Source: Amphirosellinia nigrospora (taxonomy: Eukaryota; Ascomycota; Sordariomycetes; Xylariales; Xylariaceae). From it: a stretch of DNA of 64,000 nucleotides. Below the pieces are notes generated by a model, which was not told the origin of the DNA, ran no database searches, and saw only the letters and a program-made list of their open reading frames with translations. The first letter of the stretch is position 1; every line of letters starts with the position of its first letter. Of this stretch, positions 12,343 to 25,192 are shown piece by piece. Both the position numbers and the translations under genes were made by a program. Location: assembly GCA_004123355.1 (NCBI GenBank), contig SCHM01000001.1, positions 1,054,001 to 1,118,000 of the forward strand, read 5' to 3'.

Positions 12343-13759
12343 ATGTTCTCACCAAATGCTTACAAGAAAGAGATAGAAAACCTCGACAGCCTTGTTCGCC
12401 TCAAAACACCCGTTGATATCCTTCAATTCTGCGCCGATTACTTTCTCCGACGCCTTGCTGAAGAACGGATTGCATACCAGATCCATCATACATCACAACC
12501 ACATTCCCAACTTGCCATGACGGGGACCACCTTCACAAGCCCCTTTGCGGCGAATTCAAACCCATTTGGCTCAGATGGAGCCAAGCTCCAGACACAATCC
12601 GGGCAGTTGCTGAACGTCGTGGAGGAAGATGAGAATGATACTGTTACGTCGCCCACAACAGGATCCTTCGCAAACTTCGCGAACGGTGCTTTTCGTGGCC
12701 CCTTTGGTGGTGATGCCTCCCTAGATGGTCCGCCGTCGTCTGTCAGAACACCTCCCAACCCAGATAGCTACCAGCACAATACAACTTTGGCCGACGTACC
12801 TCCGTCTCGGCAGAATCATTGAAGCCAGTGGCCGATGTCAACGACAACTGGACTCCACCCTCATACCCGAAGTCAGCAGAGCAGCTCGACAGACTACAAA
12901 AGGCCATAGAGGGAAACTTCCTATTCAGTCATCTGGATGATGAACAGACCGCACAAATTCTTGGCGCCTTACAAGAAAAACCTATTCCGGCCAAGGATAT
13001 CAAGGTAAGCCCAAGTGCCAGCCTCAAACGTGTATGAATATTGACACTTGTGATATCAAGGTTGTCACACAAGGAGATGCGGGCGATTATTTCTATGTTG
13101 TAGAGAAAGGTTACTTCGATGTATACGTCAACGACAGTGGAGCTTTGCAGCCAGGACCAGATGGTATGGGGAAAAAGGTCGGCACCGTTCAACCCGGAGG
13201 CTCTTTCGGTGAACTGGCCCTCATGTACAACGCACCCGGGCAGCTACTGTTGTCTCTGCCGAACAAGCATGCACACTATGGGCTCTGGATCGTGTGACCT
13301 TCCGCCGGATTCTCATGGAGTCGACGTTTGCTCGTAGACGCCTATACGAGAAGTTCCTAGAAGAAGTCCCTCTGCTCGCCTCACTTACCCCATATGAACG
13401 GTCGAAGATTGCGGACGCTCTGGAGACTCAGAAGTACCCTCCCGGAACCAGTATTATCAAGCAGGGCGATATTGGACAATCATTCTACCTTGTGGAGAGT
13501 GGAGAAGCAGACGCTTTCAAAGACGGACAGCAGGAGTCGGTAAAGCACTACGAGAAGGGCGATTTCTTTGGCGAGCTTGCGCTTTTGAACGACGCGCCAC
13601 GAGCCGCTAGCGTCGTCAGTGCTACTGAGATCAAGGTGGCTACGTTAGGGAAGAACGCATTCGCCAGATTGTTGGGGCCGTTGAGGAATTATGCGCCGGA
13701 CGAGATATATTGGGGTAGTCTCTGGTGTTGAAGATGTTGATCCCCTTCACGCATCGTAG
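12343..13759 (+). CDS. pkaR: cAMP-dependent protein kinase regulatory subunit
   Basis: The regulatory subunit holds PKA catalytic subunits inactive until cAMP binds. The start is ATG 12343 ([14 protein letters not shown]). The N-terminal docking region ([13 protein letters not shown]) matches an RIIa-type dimerisation domain. The pseudo-inhibitor RRTSVSAE is read at about 12800-12822, after a frame shift in the TACCAGCACAA stretch where one C seems missing. Two cAMP-binding cassettes follow, each with FGELALM/L..APRAA: the first at about 13060-13270, the second at about 13480-13690. There is one intron at 13005-13060. A second shift lies at GCACCCGGG (expected [11 protein letters not shown]). 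Two more bases seem missing at 13676-13690, after which the frame reads [10 protein letters not shown] and ends at TAG 13757-13759. Every lost base is in a short run, and all key motifs are present. Confidence 0.93.
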
Positions 13760-14156
13760 AGCATGCTTTTCTTCCGTACCTACTTATTAGACTTGAGACT
13801 GGGCCAAGATTGGGGTGGCTGGCAATGGTCACATCATGACGAGGCTGTGCCATTATGAGGTTAAGGCGGCGTTTTGCGGGATTCCCCTTCAATTTTTGTC
13901 CTGGGAGAGCTTTTGTTGTCACAGTCATTGACATTGGAACAAGACACCACCAATTATTCATACACGTATGCAAAAGTTGACCCATTTCTGAAAAATCGAT
14001 GTGAATCATTATGAATTGGTATCATGTGTAACCCTAAACGCCTTTATGAACTATGCACAACTGGGTCCATTAGTAACCGTAAAAAGATTGCCTCAAGTCC
14101 TTTTATAATGGTCCATTCCACGGCCGATATACAGTCCAGACAGTAAACAAACTCAT
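13760..14156. other. Convergent intergenic region
   Basis: This roughly 400 bp spacer lies between the convergent 3' ends of the PKA regulatory subunit gene and the BCAS2-like gene. Nothing else was recognised. Confidence 0.7.
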
Positions 14157-14874
14157 TCATGCACCACCCCGCTGCTTCTCGAGAAGCTGTTGCCTCAAGG
14201 TCTCGGTGGCGACCTCAGTCTCCAGGACGCGGCAACCCCCTTCTTCCACGTCTCCTCGAGACCCTTCAGCTCCTCGCCTACCTCATCCTGCAAGCGCCGG
14301 CGGCCGATATTGACGACATCGATCTCGCGCTTCGTGGCGGCGAGATCGCGCTCGAGGGCGGCGAGCTCGGCCTCGGTCTGCCAGTTGCCGACGAGCCAGG
14401 CGTTTTTGCCGTACGCGTCGAGGAGCTGGAGATGCGTCTCCCGGCCCTGGAGGTAGGTGTGGGTCGCGTAGGCGCGGGATAGGGCAGAGGAGACCTCGGC
14501 GACGGAGGAGGTGTTGGGGGGCGCGTCTTGGATCTCGTAGCGCGTCGTGTCGATTCCTGTCAGGGGCTTGGAGGCCGCGACGCGCTCGAGTTCGGCGAGG
14601 ATTAGGGGCTGAAGGTCGTGGGCGATAGGGGGGGGAGGAGGGGTGTGGTTGCGAGGTGGATGTGCTGGAGAGTTCGGCTGCTATTAGGGCTTCGGCTGCG
14701 CTTCGCTCGGCTGGGGTTGGGTCTTTGTCTATGTCTTTGGGGTGTTAGTTTGAAGGTAGAAGGGGGGAGATAGGGCGCGTGGTGAGGGTACGTGGTGAGG
14801 GTGCGTGGTGAGGATGGTTGGAGAGACTTACATGGCAGGGACTCGTGCACTGTTGTGCGGATTGAGGACGTCAT
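14157..14874 (-). CDS. BCAS2/SPF27-type pre-mRNA splicing factor
   Basis: This belongs to the BCAS2 family (SPF27 in human, Cwf7 in fission yeast), a small coiled-coil component of the Prp19/NineTeen complex in the spliceosome. Exon 1 is 14832-14874 (MTSSIRTTVHESLP). Intron 14735-14831 is 97 bp with a CTAAC branch site. Exon 2 continues YIDKDPTPAERSAAEALIAAEL, then LQPLILAELERVA, and a long heptad-rich helix (ELAALERDLAATKREIDVVN). It ends LRQQLLEKQRGGA at TGA 14157-14159. The corrected product is about 205-210 residues, which fits the family. Two one-base frame breaks are apparent: one at a C run near 14630 and one near 14215. It is convergent with pkaR. Confidence 0.85.
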
Positions 14875-17800
14875 TGTTGATTGGTTTGGAGATTTGGGCG
14901 TGGATTTGCTGTTGATCTTGGCTGCGCGGGGTAGTAGGATGTCGTGGTGATAGTGTTGGGCGATATGGTGTATAATTTATTTATTTCATGATCATCTGCT
15001 GCATGGTGTTCTCGAAGTGCAAAGCTTACCTGTAGGTACGTACCTTAGCCTCGGTACTGGGCTAAGACGGATTAGGCTTAGAGCTTTGCTGCTTTTGGGG
15101 GATTTTATGCGTGAGTTGTGTATAAGATAAATTGTGCATAAATACTGGATATGCGGGAGCGACTTAGAGATGATATTGAGATGTTTGAACATTGATTCTA
15201 GGGAAGCAGACCTCAGCCGTCTATCTTGTAGTTCTTGTCCCGAACGAAGAAAAATCGATGAGCTATTCCTCACGTCGTGATAGTTCCTATTGAAGACATC
15301 CTCTAGCAAAAACATGAAGCCTCCATTCCTCCGGTTCTTTCGCCCATCAGACTGTAGAACTCCATGACGCTCATATCTGGGATGGGTGGTTCCTAAATCT
15401 CCAAGCTAGCTTATGCCTGAGGTAATAGGCATGCATATAGCCCTGTCAGTTCAACAGTTAGTACAAAACATGAGCATTAGGTCCCTGAGTCGACTGTCTA
15501 CTAACCGATATAGTACCCCCATCCAGGCCTCACTTGTTGCGACTACATGCCGCGCACAAGTTTCCGTTGGTGTAAGTTTGCTCGTATGGGCCTCCGCAAA
15601 GCTCCTTACCGCAGGACTGGAATGTGTCAGGGCCAATTGGGACGGTGCATCGGGAGCAGACTTCTACTATTATCCAGCACATTTTGGATGCTGGGGATTG
15701 TCGTGAGCTTTAGTGGGGTGGGAAGAGTAAGGGGAATGCTTACTGATAGATGTGAATGTCTGGGAGACTAGCTGAGATGTGAAGACTGGGAGCGAAGTTC
15801 AGGTGAAGAGTGGTAATCGTTATGTTGATGTTGTTGAAAAGTCTAGGAAGATAGTTGGACTTATTGCCCGAGAAACGTTGCTTCTTATATATAATCTTGA
15901 AGGCTCTGTGTGTATCATGAATAATCCGCCGCTCAGTATGAAGGGGGACACTAATAATTTCGGCCTCGCGCAAAGCCAGCGATATCACATGAGTTAATAT
16001 TGCTGAGACCGTAATTATGTCATTGCGTGTCAGAACCTTGTACGAAGTGATAGATAAATGACACTTGTTGCACGAAGATCTCTTGAGCCGCCTTCGTAAA
16101 AGTTATCTGACTACGTACAGGGAGGCCCTTCGTCTGCGTCCATGTGCCAGTGCCTCTTGACATTGCAAGACACGTCTACGGTGTGCAGCCAACTAATTAT
16201 TGGGTTTAGGTATACGGTTGGCAACAATCCCTTGTTCTCATATTCAAATATGGAATACATGCCATGTGGTTATCCCCTTCTTGTTTAGCTGGTTGAACAC
16301 GTGTGTGATATAGATTGTAGGAGATCATTCTACGTTGTGCACAGGGAGGAGTAGGTCACATGGTTGGATTTAAGTTATCACGTAGTTAGATACTGCTTTG
16401 AGATTTATATTTATATGCCGTATATAAACTATCAAATGCAAAATTATCGATATGAACATTCAAATTTATTGTATTGATGAGGAATACAGGGTATCTCTTG
16501 AATCTTGTTGTTGCAACTAGTCCGCCAGCGATTCTGGCGAATTCCCCAACAACGATTTGTGCAACCAAAAGCATATCATCTATATTGTGTGGCATGTTAC
16601 TTTGTTTGAGGCTGCCCTTGTAAGACGTTAAACGATTAGGGCGTCGTCATGCAAAACGCAATCTATGATTTTTCAAAATTCTCCATCCAAATCGATTGAT
16701 CCGAAAAGTGTCCCTAGATCCTTTCCGTTGTAATACGAGCAAATGAATTGCCATGGAACAAAATCTGAAAACTCTGGGATTTATAATAGATTTTGACCTT
16801 CTAGATAGCTTTGATATGTGATAGACATTTATCAACAGCGGCGGAGTATTCAGTTGATTGATTGATGGTGTTTCACCTCCATGGGGGTATACTGTGCTGC
16901 AGGAATCCCAAACCTCATAAAGGGTATCAGGCGTAGTATGCTATCACTAAGTGACCAATCATAGATACGTTAAACGTTATAGACTCTATGTTTTGGTCTT
17001 GAGGGCGGGCTATGTCATGACTCCGTGCCCACTCCTTTTTGGCACTGCCGTCCCTTGAGCATGAAATACCCAGTAATAAAGAGCTGTGTTGCACAACCCA
17101 AAGAGATGAAAGCAAGACTCCTACAATGTGCGTTATAATATACCCAATCTACAAACAGAAAGGTAAAGAGAAAGGAAAGAAACGAGCAGCAACAAATCCA
17201 TTAAGTAGTTTGTGCAGAAGTACGTGTGTAGCCAGGTACTTCCAAGAGTTTATAATATATCATATTTGAAGGTCTTAGCACGCTACGTTGATCATGATGC
17301 CGAAACTACAAATACCATTTGATTATATAAACTCGTTGTAGGCATCTGTCTTGTCTCCTATTCGCTAGAAGGCAAAAATATCGTGTGGCAGACAACTTCC
17401 AATCACGATCGAGATATGTGATTTCTGACTAAACCCGTGCATAATCTAATACATGTTGGGCCGCAGTGATCGCACTCCTATCATAATCGGTGTGCCCGTA
17501 AGGAGCTATTTGAGGGCCATCGAATTGAGGGTGTATCTATCTAGCTTAAAAAGCGATGAAACCGTTCGAATATAGATAAATGATGCTTGGGTCTTGTGAC
17601 GGATATTAACTGATGTGCTTTTCTTGCTCGAGAGCTTTCCACCGGCTTCAAAGCAACCGCCCCCCTACTCGACATGTTTTCAAGGTGGCAGTGGTAGCCT
17701 GCTTGGTGGCGTCGGATTTGGGATCTCGTTAATGACTATGACGACACGTCAGCATTCATTATCCTTGAGATGCATACCTATCTACCAATCAACCTTCTGC

Positions 17801-18037
17801 CCTCATCTCCTTGGCTTGGCCATACCAAGTGTACCTTGTGGAAGCCTGCCGGATGCTCCTAGATGCTTCTGTTCGTAATGGTCCTAGGAACCGATGAACG
17901 CCAGAAGACCGCTCAATCACTGATTTGTTACCCTAACTTCTTGAGCCCAATAATCCCCGAGGGGCGCATTGAGTTGGACAAGGATAACTCAATCCTAAAA
18001 TTCATGAGCTCATCATATACGGGACTGTATTTCGGCC
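14875..18037. other. Intergenic region, 3.2 kb
   Basis: No gene was recognised. The sequence becomes more AT-rich from about 15,700, in step with the change from housekeeping genes to the recognition-gene neighbourhood. The open frames at 15,413-15,770 and 16,386-16,835 are short and overlap. The promoter of the NLR gene should lie near its right end. Confidence 0.6.
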
Positions 18038-21000
18038 ATGGAAAATTCTAAGGCTGGAATGACTTTCCGCCTTCGGCATTGTCCTGCCGATGCGGACGCG
18101 AGGAAATGTGCTACGCTACTTAGTCTCGCATTTGGTGATGTCAATCCTGAAGATATCCAAATTCAATCACTGGCGTTCAACTTGGACCATGGGAACGACC
18201 ACGGACCAAAATGGCTACTGTCATGTTTCGAAAGATACCTACTCTGCTATCGAAACAAACCGATAAGCGCCAGTGGGAATTACCCGTTCAAGGTTTGAAT
18301 GAACCTTTGATTTTGGATACCCATTTCCTCGGGTTTACGCCTCTCAACGATATTGAGAGCGAGAGCCATGAATTCGAGTAAGAGTATCCGCGGTATCAAC
18401 TACTATATGTACGCTGATCATTGAGATAGTTGCATCGCTATCTCAGGGCTAGCGAGTCACCCGTTCGGATCATGGCAACCTAAAGGCGGAGATAAAAGTT
18501 TCATGTGGATCCGTGAGACTCTTCCTCGTGATTTGCCCATGATGAGAGCTATATTGTACGGCTATGATAGCACTCTTTTGAAAAGCAACTCATTTCAGAC
18601 AATCGGCGATTTGGCTTCCTCGCTGGTGAACCATATCAAGGCCAACGGATGCACTTGGCTGACTCTAGAGGCTCGTATTCTTAGCGCATAGCCTCGGCGG
18701 CATTGTCGTCAAAGAAGCATTTTGGATGATGGCTAATGGAGACAGCCAGGGCCAGCAGATTCTCGATCGCTGTATTGGAGGCGTTTTTTTCGGTGTCCCG
18801 AGTCACGGGCATGGAAACATCCCATCTTCTCGCGATGGTTCGAGGTCAGGTTAATGAAGATTTGTGAATGCACTGTCATCGAACTCGGATTATCTCGGGA
18901 TCTTGACAAACATTTTGAAGGATTAGGATCAACTAGACACATGAATTTCCGTTGGGCTTTTGGACTAAGACGTCTCCCACAGTTACAGTTATGGCCCAAT
19001 TCAACTCTCAAGGCCCTGAACAGCTTTACTCCTGACTAACTACATGCTGATCGACAACAGCGACACGAAGACGGACACTACTCGAGGTCGGGGCCGGAAG
19101 AGATCCTAGTGACCAAAGAATCAGCTACTAGAAACCTCTACCATTTGCGGACCTTGGAAACCTTCCAAATTGATGAAACCATTCCGACATGTAAAGTTCC
19201 GGCGAGGCGATCCCAACTTGCAAATTGTGAAGAGCAAGTTGCGAGCATCTGAATTGGATGCGACGCAACGGAAAGACGGAAAGAAAATAGTTCACGAAGT
19301 GAATAACCTAGTATTTCAGCGGCGCGGTCCAGAAGGTTCCGACGCAAATAGTTGTAATGTTCTAGGTAATGATCTGGACTCAGATGAATATATTGGTTTG
19401 TGGATCGTACCCAAATAACGATCGCTATTCTGACTGAAGATCTTAGATCGTTATTTCGAGTCGCTCGAGATACCAGGACGCGACAACCGTCTTGAGACTA
19501 TCGACAATAGATTTAGCCATTCATTTGAATGGATATTCGACGAAGAGTCCACATTCGTGAAATGGCTCCGAGAAGGAAGTGGAATGTTTTGGGTCCACGG
19601 AAAACCAGGCTCTGGAAAATCAACTCTAATGAAGTTCATCTTCCAGAGTCAGAAAGCCTGGGAATTACTTCACAATTTCTCTTCTGACTCTTGTCAGATG
19701 AAGTGCTCCTTTTTCTTTCACGATAGAGGGACGTCTTTACAGAAATCCTTTGAGGGGTTTTTGAGAAGCATTCTAAACCAAATCCTCGAAAAGGCCCACC
19801 TCCTCGCACGTCTCCTTTATGGTCATTTGAAAAAAGAGACAGAAAAGGGAGCAATCAGCGCTAGGGGGTGGTCGATTTCTAAGCTTGAGAGCTGCTTTCG
19901 TTTCATTTTCCGGCAAACAGAGATTAAGCTTGACCTATTCTTTGTGTGCGACGCTCTCGATGAATATGATGGAACGCCTGAATTCGTCTGTAAAATTCTC
20001 AAAGATTTCATTAAAGCGGTAGCCAACTCTCCGACTAAACTTAAAATACTTTTCTCCAGTCGGCCATGGGATGTTTTCAAACGGAACTTCGGAAGCGTTC
20101 AATCCATTCAACTTCAAGATTACACTAAGTCGGATATTCGCCAATATTGCTTCGGTTTCGTCGGGTCTCAAAGAGAGGATATTTCTATAGTCTTGGACCT
20201 TTGATATCTGTTGTGATTGAACGGGCAAATGGGTATTCTTATGGGTCAAGTTGGTGTTACAAGAGCTCATTTCCGAGGCCACCAGCGGGAAAAACATCGA
20301 CGAGCTATCACAAATTCTCAGCGAAATACCTGACGACCTACGGGACTACTATTTAAGGACTATCGAACGGACCCCAGAAAAGTTTAGAATGCAGGCATAT
20401 ATCATATTTCAAGCTCTGATCGTTGAACAGCAACTCGTCGGAGAATTGGATCTATTGAAATTAATACGCATTATTGCCTGTTCTCAAGCTTCAACGTACC
20501 ACGAAGCTAAAACGCGGGTCGAAAATCCTTTTCTTTATTCTCCGTTTACCAACTGGAGGGGATCTGGCCCAGTCAAGCAATCGAGTCTCAACCGGAAGTT
20601 GGTTATTGCCCTGTACAAGTTCGCGAAGCCCCTGGGACTTAGCAGGAAGTTCAAGGCTCATGCTGACATAAAGACTCTAAGAAGCCTGGTAATGACCATA
20701 ACTGGTGGCTTAGTTGAGTTCGTCAAGATCGACGACGACACAAAGAGCCAAAATGTCGCTCAGCTGGCTCATCAGACAATTCGTGAGTTTGTTAGTGGTC
20801 ACGATTTTAAGAGGTGTATACTTGGCCATGAAGCAAGGGCGATATTTGAAAATGGATACACGTTCTATGGCCGGTATCTTCTCGTAGAAGAAGGCTCGCA
20901 CCATCATACAGAGAATTTGTTGTTCCTGAATGAACGAACTACGGGCAGAAGTCTAAAAGTTCATGGATACTATACCTGAAGAATATATTCAGCACGCCCT

Positions 21001-21870
21001 CGGATTTGGATCTGAATACCGACAAGTTGATGTTCCTCATGTAACTGCTCCTCTTGAGTACGCCCTTTTCAATGGATTGCAGCTATACCTGGAGGATGCG
21101 CTGCGGCAGCGACCTGAAATTTTCCGAGAGACGGCAGAGAAACTTTTATCAAGATCGCCGAACCTGCAACTTGGATCAGTTACCAATCCGCACTCGGCTT
21201 TCGAGGTTCATCTTGCCTTATACAATACGTTCTCGATAATGGGTACACAGTGCAGCAAGATCCACAAGCTTTGGATGAGGTCTTGCACCAAATGGTGAAA
21301 GGCCTAAAATTTCAAGATCTAAAATATAAAGATCCAAAATTTAGAGACCCAATGTATACACATCCAAATTTTTTTGACAAGCCAAATCCGACTGAATCCA
21401 GATTTTTGGAGGCGAAAGCCGTCATCTTAATCCGCTCTGGCTTACTAGCGAGTACACTGGTCGAAATTCCACCTTCTCAAGGCAACCTACGTGATGGAAG
21501 CATCTGGGTACAAGCTCTTCACATCGCTCAAACCAATGAACTTGTTGAACTACTTGTAGAGAAAGGAATTGATATCAATATCCCAGACAGCGAAGGAAAC
21601 AGACCGCTGGATCACGCACTCGGGCTCTGGAATCACGAGCTATTTCGTCTGGCCGTTGAATCAAATAGACACGATGCGCTTAAAAGAGTCAAGCTTTTGA
21701 TCCAACTAGGGGGCACGACAAGCACATCGCCGGAAAGTGCCTGGAGATCATGCTTAGAGGATATGGCAGAGATAGGGCTCATGAATAGGGGCGAAATTTT
21801 AGCCTGCTATACGCGCTTCTCCGTTGATACCGAATCGGTTTGCCAGGAACAGGGATCAGAGACCAGTTAG
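18038..21870 (+). CDS. NLR-like protein: alpha/beta-hydrolase, NACHT NTPase, degenerate ankyrin repeats
   Basis: This is a fungal STAND/NLR protein. The order visible is a short leader (MENSKAGMTFRLRHCPADAD), a 52 bp intron at 18378-18429 (branch GCTGATC), then a hydrolase-like domain with CIAISGLASHPFGSW, ILYGYDSTL and the nucleophile elbow AHSLGGIVV (about 18684-18710). A linker, ETFQIDETI...KFRRGDPNLQIV, follows. The NACHT domain has P-loop GKPGSGKST at 19599-19625, a Walker B-like CDALDE at 19947-19964, LFSSRPW, and LAHQTIREFV near 20770. The tail contains ankyrin-like LVELLVEKGIDINIPDSEG at about 21535-21595. Stop at 21868-21870. Such proteins sense partners or non-self and trigger cell death in heterokaryon incompatibility; the ligand here is unknown. 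The reading changes frame about nine times, some at A or G runs. These may be sequence indels as in the neighbouring housekeeping genes, but real decay cannot be excluded. Confidence 0.85.
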
Positions 21871-21986
21871 ACAAAGAGACTCCTCGTATATAGCCATATG
21901 GTCACGTAGAGCCCACGGAGATGACTTCACTGGTCCTCTGTGCAACAACAGATGTTTACACCCTACCCTTGCGTGGATCGTGACAC
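21871..21986 (-). repeat. Dispersed repeat, copy A
   Basis: This 116 bp stretch is about 89% identical by eye to 57253-57368 in the same orientation. It begins immediately after the NLR stop codon. On the minus strand it contains TGTTGTTGC followed by GGCTATATAC about 50 bp on, a layout also seen in the repeats at 45606 and 56328. I infer a degraded fragment of an LTR-type element; it is a fossil. The family is not certain. Confidence 0.7.
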
Positions 21987-23093
21987 GGTTCTACCATTCT
22001 TGGCTAATAAGGAATCCGATGACTAACGCTAGGGCTTCAAACCCAATGATGATAATCTGGATAAGAAAAAGTTTAAAAGAGCATTGATTAGCATGGATGT
22101 AACATGTTGAAATTAGGGGGCTAGTAATCCCGGTGGCTAAGTACTTCGCCTTATATATATCTATTATATATATTAGACTACCTGTTATCCTATTTGATTA
22201 TATTTAGATTTATTTGTTATTTTGACTAATATATACCACATATATTAAATTTTGTTTGTAACGGCGTTTAGCTCATGTTGCTGCATGAGTGTAACTTTAA
22301 AGAAGAGACATGCCTTTGGATTATAGAGCTACCTGGAGACTTTATGCAAACGCAAACTAACTCAGCTTCAGACAGCTAACTTTTCAACTTATTACTCTAT
22401 TCACTTTACCTGTTTTTGAATAGCAAGACTTAACAACTCTCGGGCCAAAGTTCCGAGAAATCTACACCATGCTTAGAATATGTCCTTCCTACTACACATC
22501 ACCTGCAGACACTAGCCGGGAGGGGTTTCGCGTAGAGAGTGATCTTGCCCATCAAACTGGTCTTCGTCCTCAAAGTTAGTATAGTGTTGCCTAAAATATC
22601 GATTACTGGTAGAGTTGCAGCCTGAGACTTGTATTGTTCCGTTGTCAAAATGATAGCCAATGAATCAAGGGCTGTAATGGATACGACTTTGTATAAAGGA
22701 AGTTGAAATTCTGGTTTTTGAAAAGCGCATATAGGAAGGTGTGAGGATGTGCAGCAAGTGGAACCTCGCTTAGGTAGGTTATGCTATAAGATAGACCGAA
22801 CATAAGAAATTGTAGGTTTAGGTAGTGTCAGGTTTTCCAATTTGTTGAAATCCCTATCCTGGTAGCCTATTGCTTACATGCATAGTTACGATATGTAAAG
22901 CAAGAGCAAGACTTCACATTATTAGGGGATATGAATAGAGCAGCGCACCTACTAGTATATCTCTAGGACTCTCAAAGCCGCAGAACGTCAGTATATATTT
23001 CCTCGCAGCCTGTTATGTTACCAGAGTAGGAGAGTATTCAATTCTCTCTTATATGGCCCATTAACGACAAGCTAAATAGTAGCATCCTCTGTA
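21987..23093. other. Intergenic region
   Basis: No gene was recognised. There is an AT-rich patch at 22,150-22,260 (TATATATATCTATTATATATATT and similar). The NLR gene 3' side and the SesA-like gene 3' side face each other here. Confidence 0.6.
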
Positions 23094-24661
23094 TCATGTT
23101 TGATTTGAGATAGCTAGTTTGATATGCACACTAAATTTTGACAATTTCGCAACGTTTGACTCAAGTCCGCTAAGGAACTGGGGAAGGGTGACCAAGGACG
23201 GTGAGGTTTCTGGTGCTATATTAGCATGATTACCGGTGTGCTCAACGATCATCTCTTTTGTATCCGTAATGAGTTTTCTCAGATTGCTTGCGCAGACTCG
23301 GAGTTGTTGAGCACTTTCGTTCATATGGGCCTCTCCTGTGACCTTCGCCAAATCTTGACATCGTTAATAATAATGGTGGGAAAAGGTTGTAGCAGTAAAT
23401 TAAACATACCTAAGGTACTGTTCATTGAAACAGCAATCTTCAGTAAAGTTCCTAAGATGGTATTTCCCAACTGACAGTAGATTTCGGATTCACTCGTTAA
23501 GAGACCATCTAATGCCTGGTCCGACACACCGACTTTCCACAGGCAGAGTCGATCGCGCTCTACGCCCAACCGAATCCGCATATAATTCCAGAGATCTTCC
23601 TCATATTTCGCGTCACTCTTCTCTGGCCTCGAGCTTGGAGAGGCACCGTTTGCATTGTCGTTACCTTCGGCGATTTCTAGAGGAGATGGGTCAAAGGAGA
23701 AAGGCCACGACGGTTCGCCTAGAACCAAAAGCCAGAACTCAGTTGTGCAGTGAAAGAGTTTAGATATAGTTATCCGCGAGCTTCCTTCCTTCAATCTTGA
23801 TTCGTTTCGGCTTGGATTTCGGTGCGTATCTGGCCAGTCTTGTGGTCGCTTCCAGGGTGATAAAGGACTTTGCTCATCCCATAGCTTATCGACTTTGTCG
23901 AGCAACTGTTGGCGCAACTCTACTGATAATCCAACGAAAGTCTGATTTGTGGCAAGGTTGAGGATGAACTGCATCTTGTACTTCATAAGTGGCACACGGA
24001 GGAATTCTCTCTTGTTGCTCTGGTGACCGAACTGTTGTTCATGAATGCAGTACCACTCATTTGGACACCTGCTATGGTCATGTTGTCGAAGTCTCTGTCA
24101 TCTGCTGACCGAATAACGCGGCCATTCTGCACAAGAGCCGCCTCACCCATATTGACATCTTTAACGCTGAGTGTTGTCCCTGCGGGTGCAAGGTTGACTA
24201 AAATGCCCAAGATGAGCGAGTTCTTGTGCGTCATTAGTTCATCTCTCAGCTGTTCGAGCTGCTTCTGCTCCTTTGGACCTTTTGCAAAACTTTGGGCGAA
24301 GATTTTGAAACCGGCACCGTTTCTGGTCTTCGCTTCTTGTTTTGTGACTAGGCCATCAAGTTTATTCGCAAGCTCGAGTATCGCCTCCATGGTTGATTTT
24401 ATTGTAATGGCCTGGAGCACTGCATTGCTCTCGATTTGCTGTATAATAGATTTTGTTTCCCCGATGTCGCGGGAAACAACAGTGAGGTGCATGGCATGTT
24501 CTTTATTGTGATCCAGAGCACTCTGGACACGCTCCAGCAAATGGAAAGCCTGCTGTACGAGCCCCAAAATGGCGCTCGCGCCTCCAATCGCTTCCTATCA
24601 GTGATGATAGTGTTAATAAACGCAAGGTCTGAGTTGGTGGTGATCGAAAAGGTCTCACCAT
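23094..24661 (-). CDS. SesA/HeLo-like N-terminal-domain protein
   Basis: This looks like one gene of three exons. ATG 24661-24659 is followed at once by a 64 bp intron (24595-24658). Exon 2 opens EAIGGASAILGLVQQAF and reads as an amphipathic helical bundle of the kind found at the N-termini of fungal NLRs and cell-death effectors (SesA or HeLo-like). It then has two similar motifs, VKDVNMGEAALVQNG and IAGVQMSGTAFMNN. A frame jump near 23990 leads into VPLMKYKMQFILNLATNQ and a further region of about 200 residues. Intron 23354-23409 joins to DLAKVTGEAHMNESAQQL, ending LAISNQT at stop 23094-23096. No NTPase or catalytic motif is visible. The function is inferred only from domain style and neighbours. 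The locus could instead be two adjacent genes divided near 23990. Confidence 0.58.
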
Positions 24662-25192
24662 ATTGGTCTTTCTTTCTCGCGTAGATAACAACAATAGTGA
24701 TTTTAGAGTTATTCCATTGTTGCGGGATATGAACCCAGGAATGATAAATGACAGAGAGAGATATCTTTCCAAGTGGAAACAAGGGATGAGCCAGGGCCAG
24801 GCGCGTCGGCCCACGTATAACTGTTGCCTAACTACCCTATCAGATTTGAGAAGTAGAGAATTGTGCGGCTCAAGGGATATCCTATCCTCGGCTCGGCTGC
24901 AAGTTACCGTAGCCCTTGGAAATATAGAGGTCATCATTCAATATCCAGGAGAAAGGTCCCGAGATAACGCCCTTTTCCCTCAGCAGCCTTCTAAATTCGT
25001 ATAAGTTTAGGAATATGTTGACTATTTTGTCCCTTGATTATCATCCAACCATCTTGAATAGTTTCGACCGCTTTAGGAAAAGCAGACGTTCCCTCACTCG
25101 TGCAGCTGGCAATATTTTTTCGATCCAACACAGCCTTTTGGCGGTACCTAGTCATCAATTGACGATCTCACGGACACTGAAACTCAGTCATC
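24662..25192. other. Spacer upstream of the SesA-like gene
   Basis: This is the probable promoter of the leftward SesA-like gene and leader of the small rightward ORF. Overlapping open frames on both strands have no recognisable content. Confidence 0.5.
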
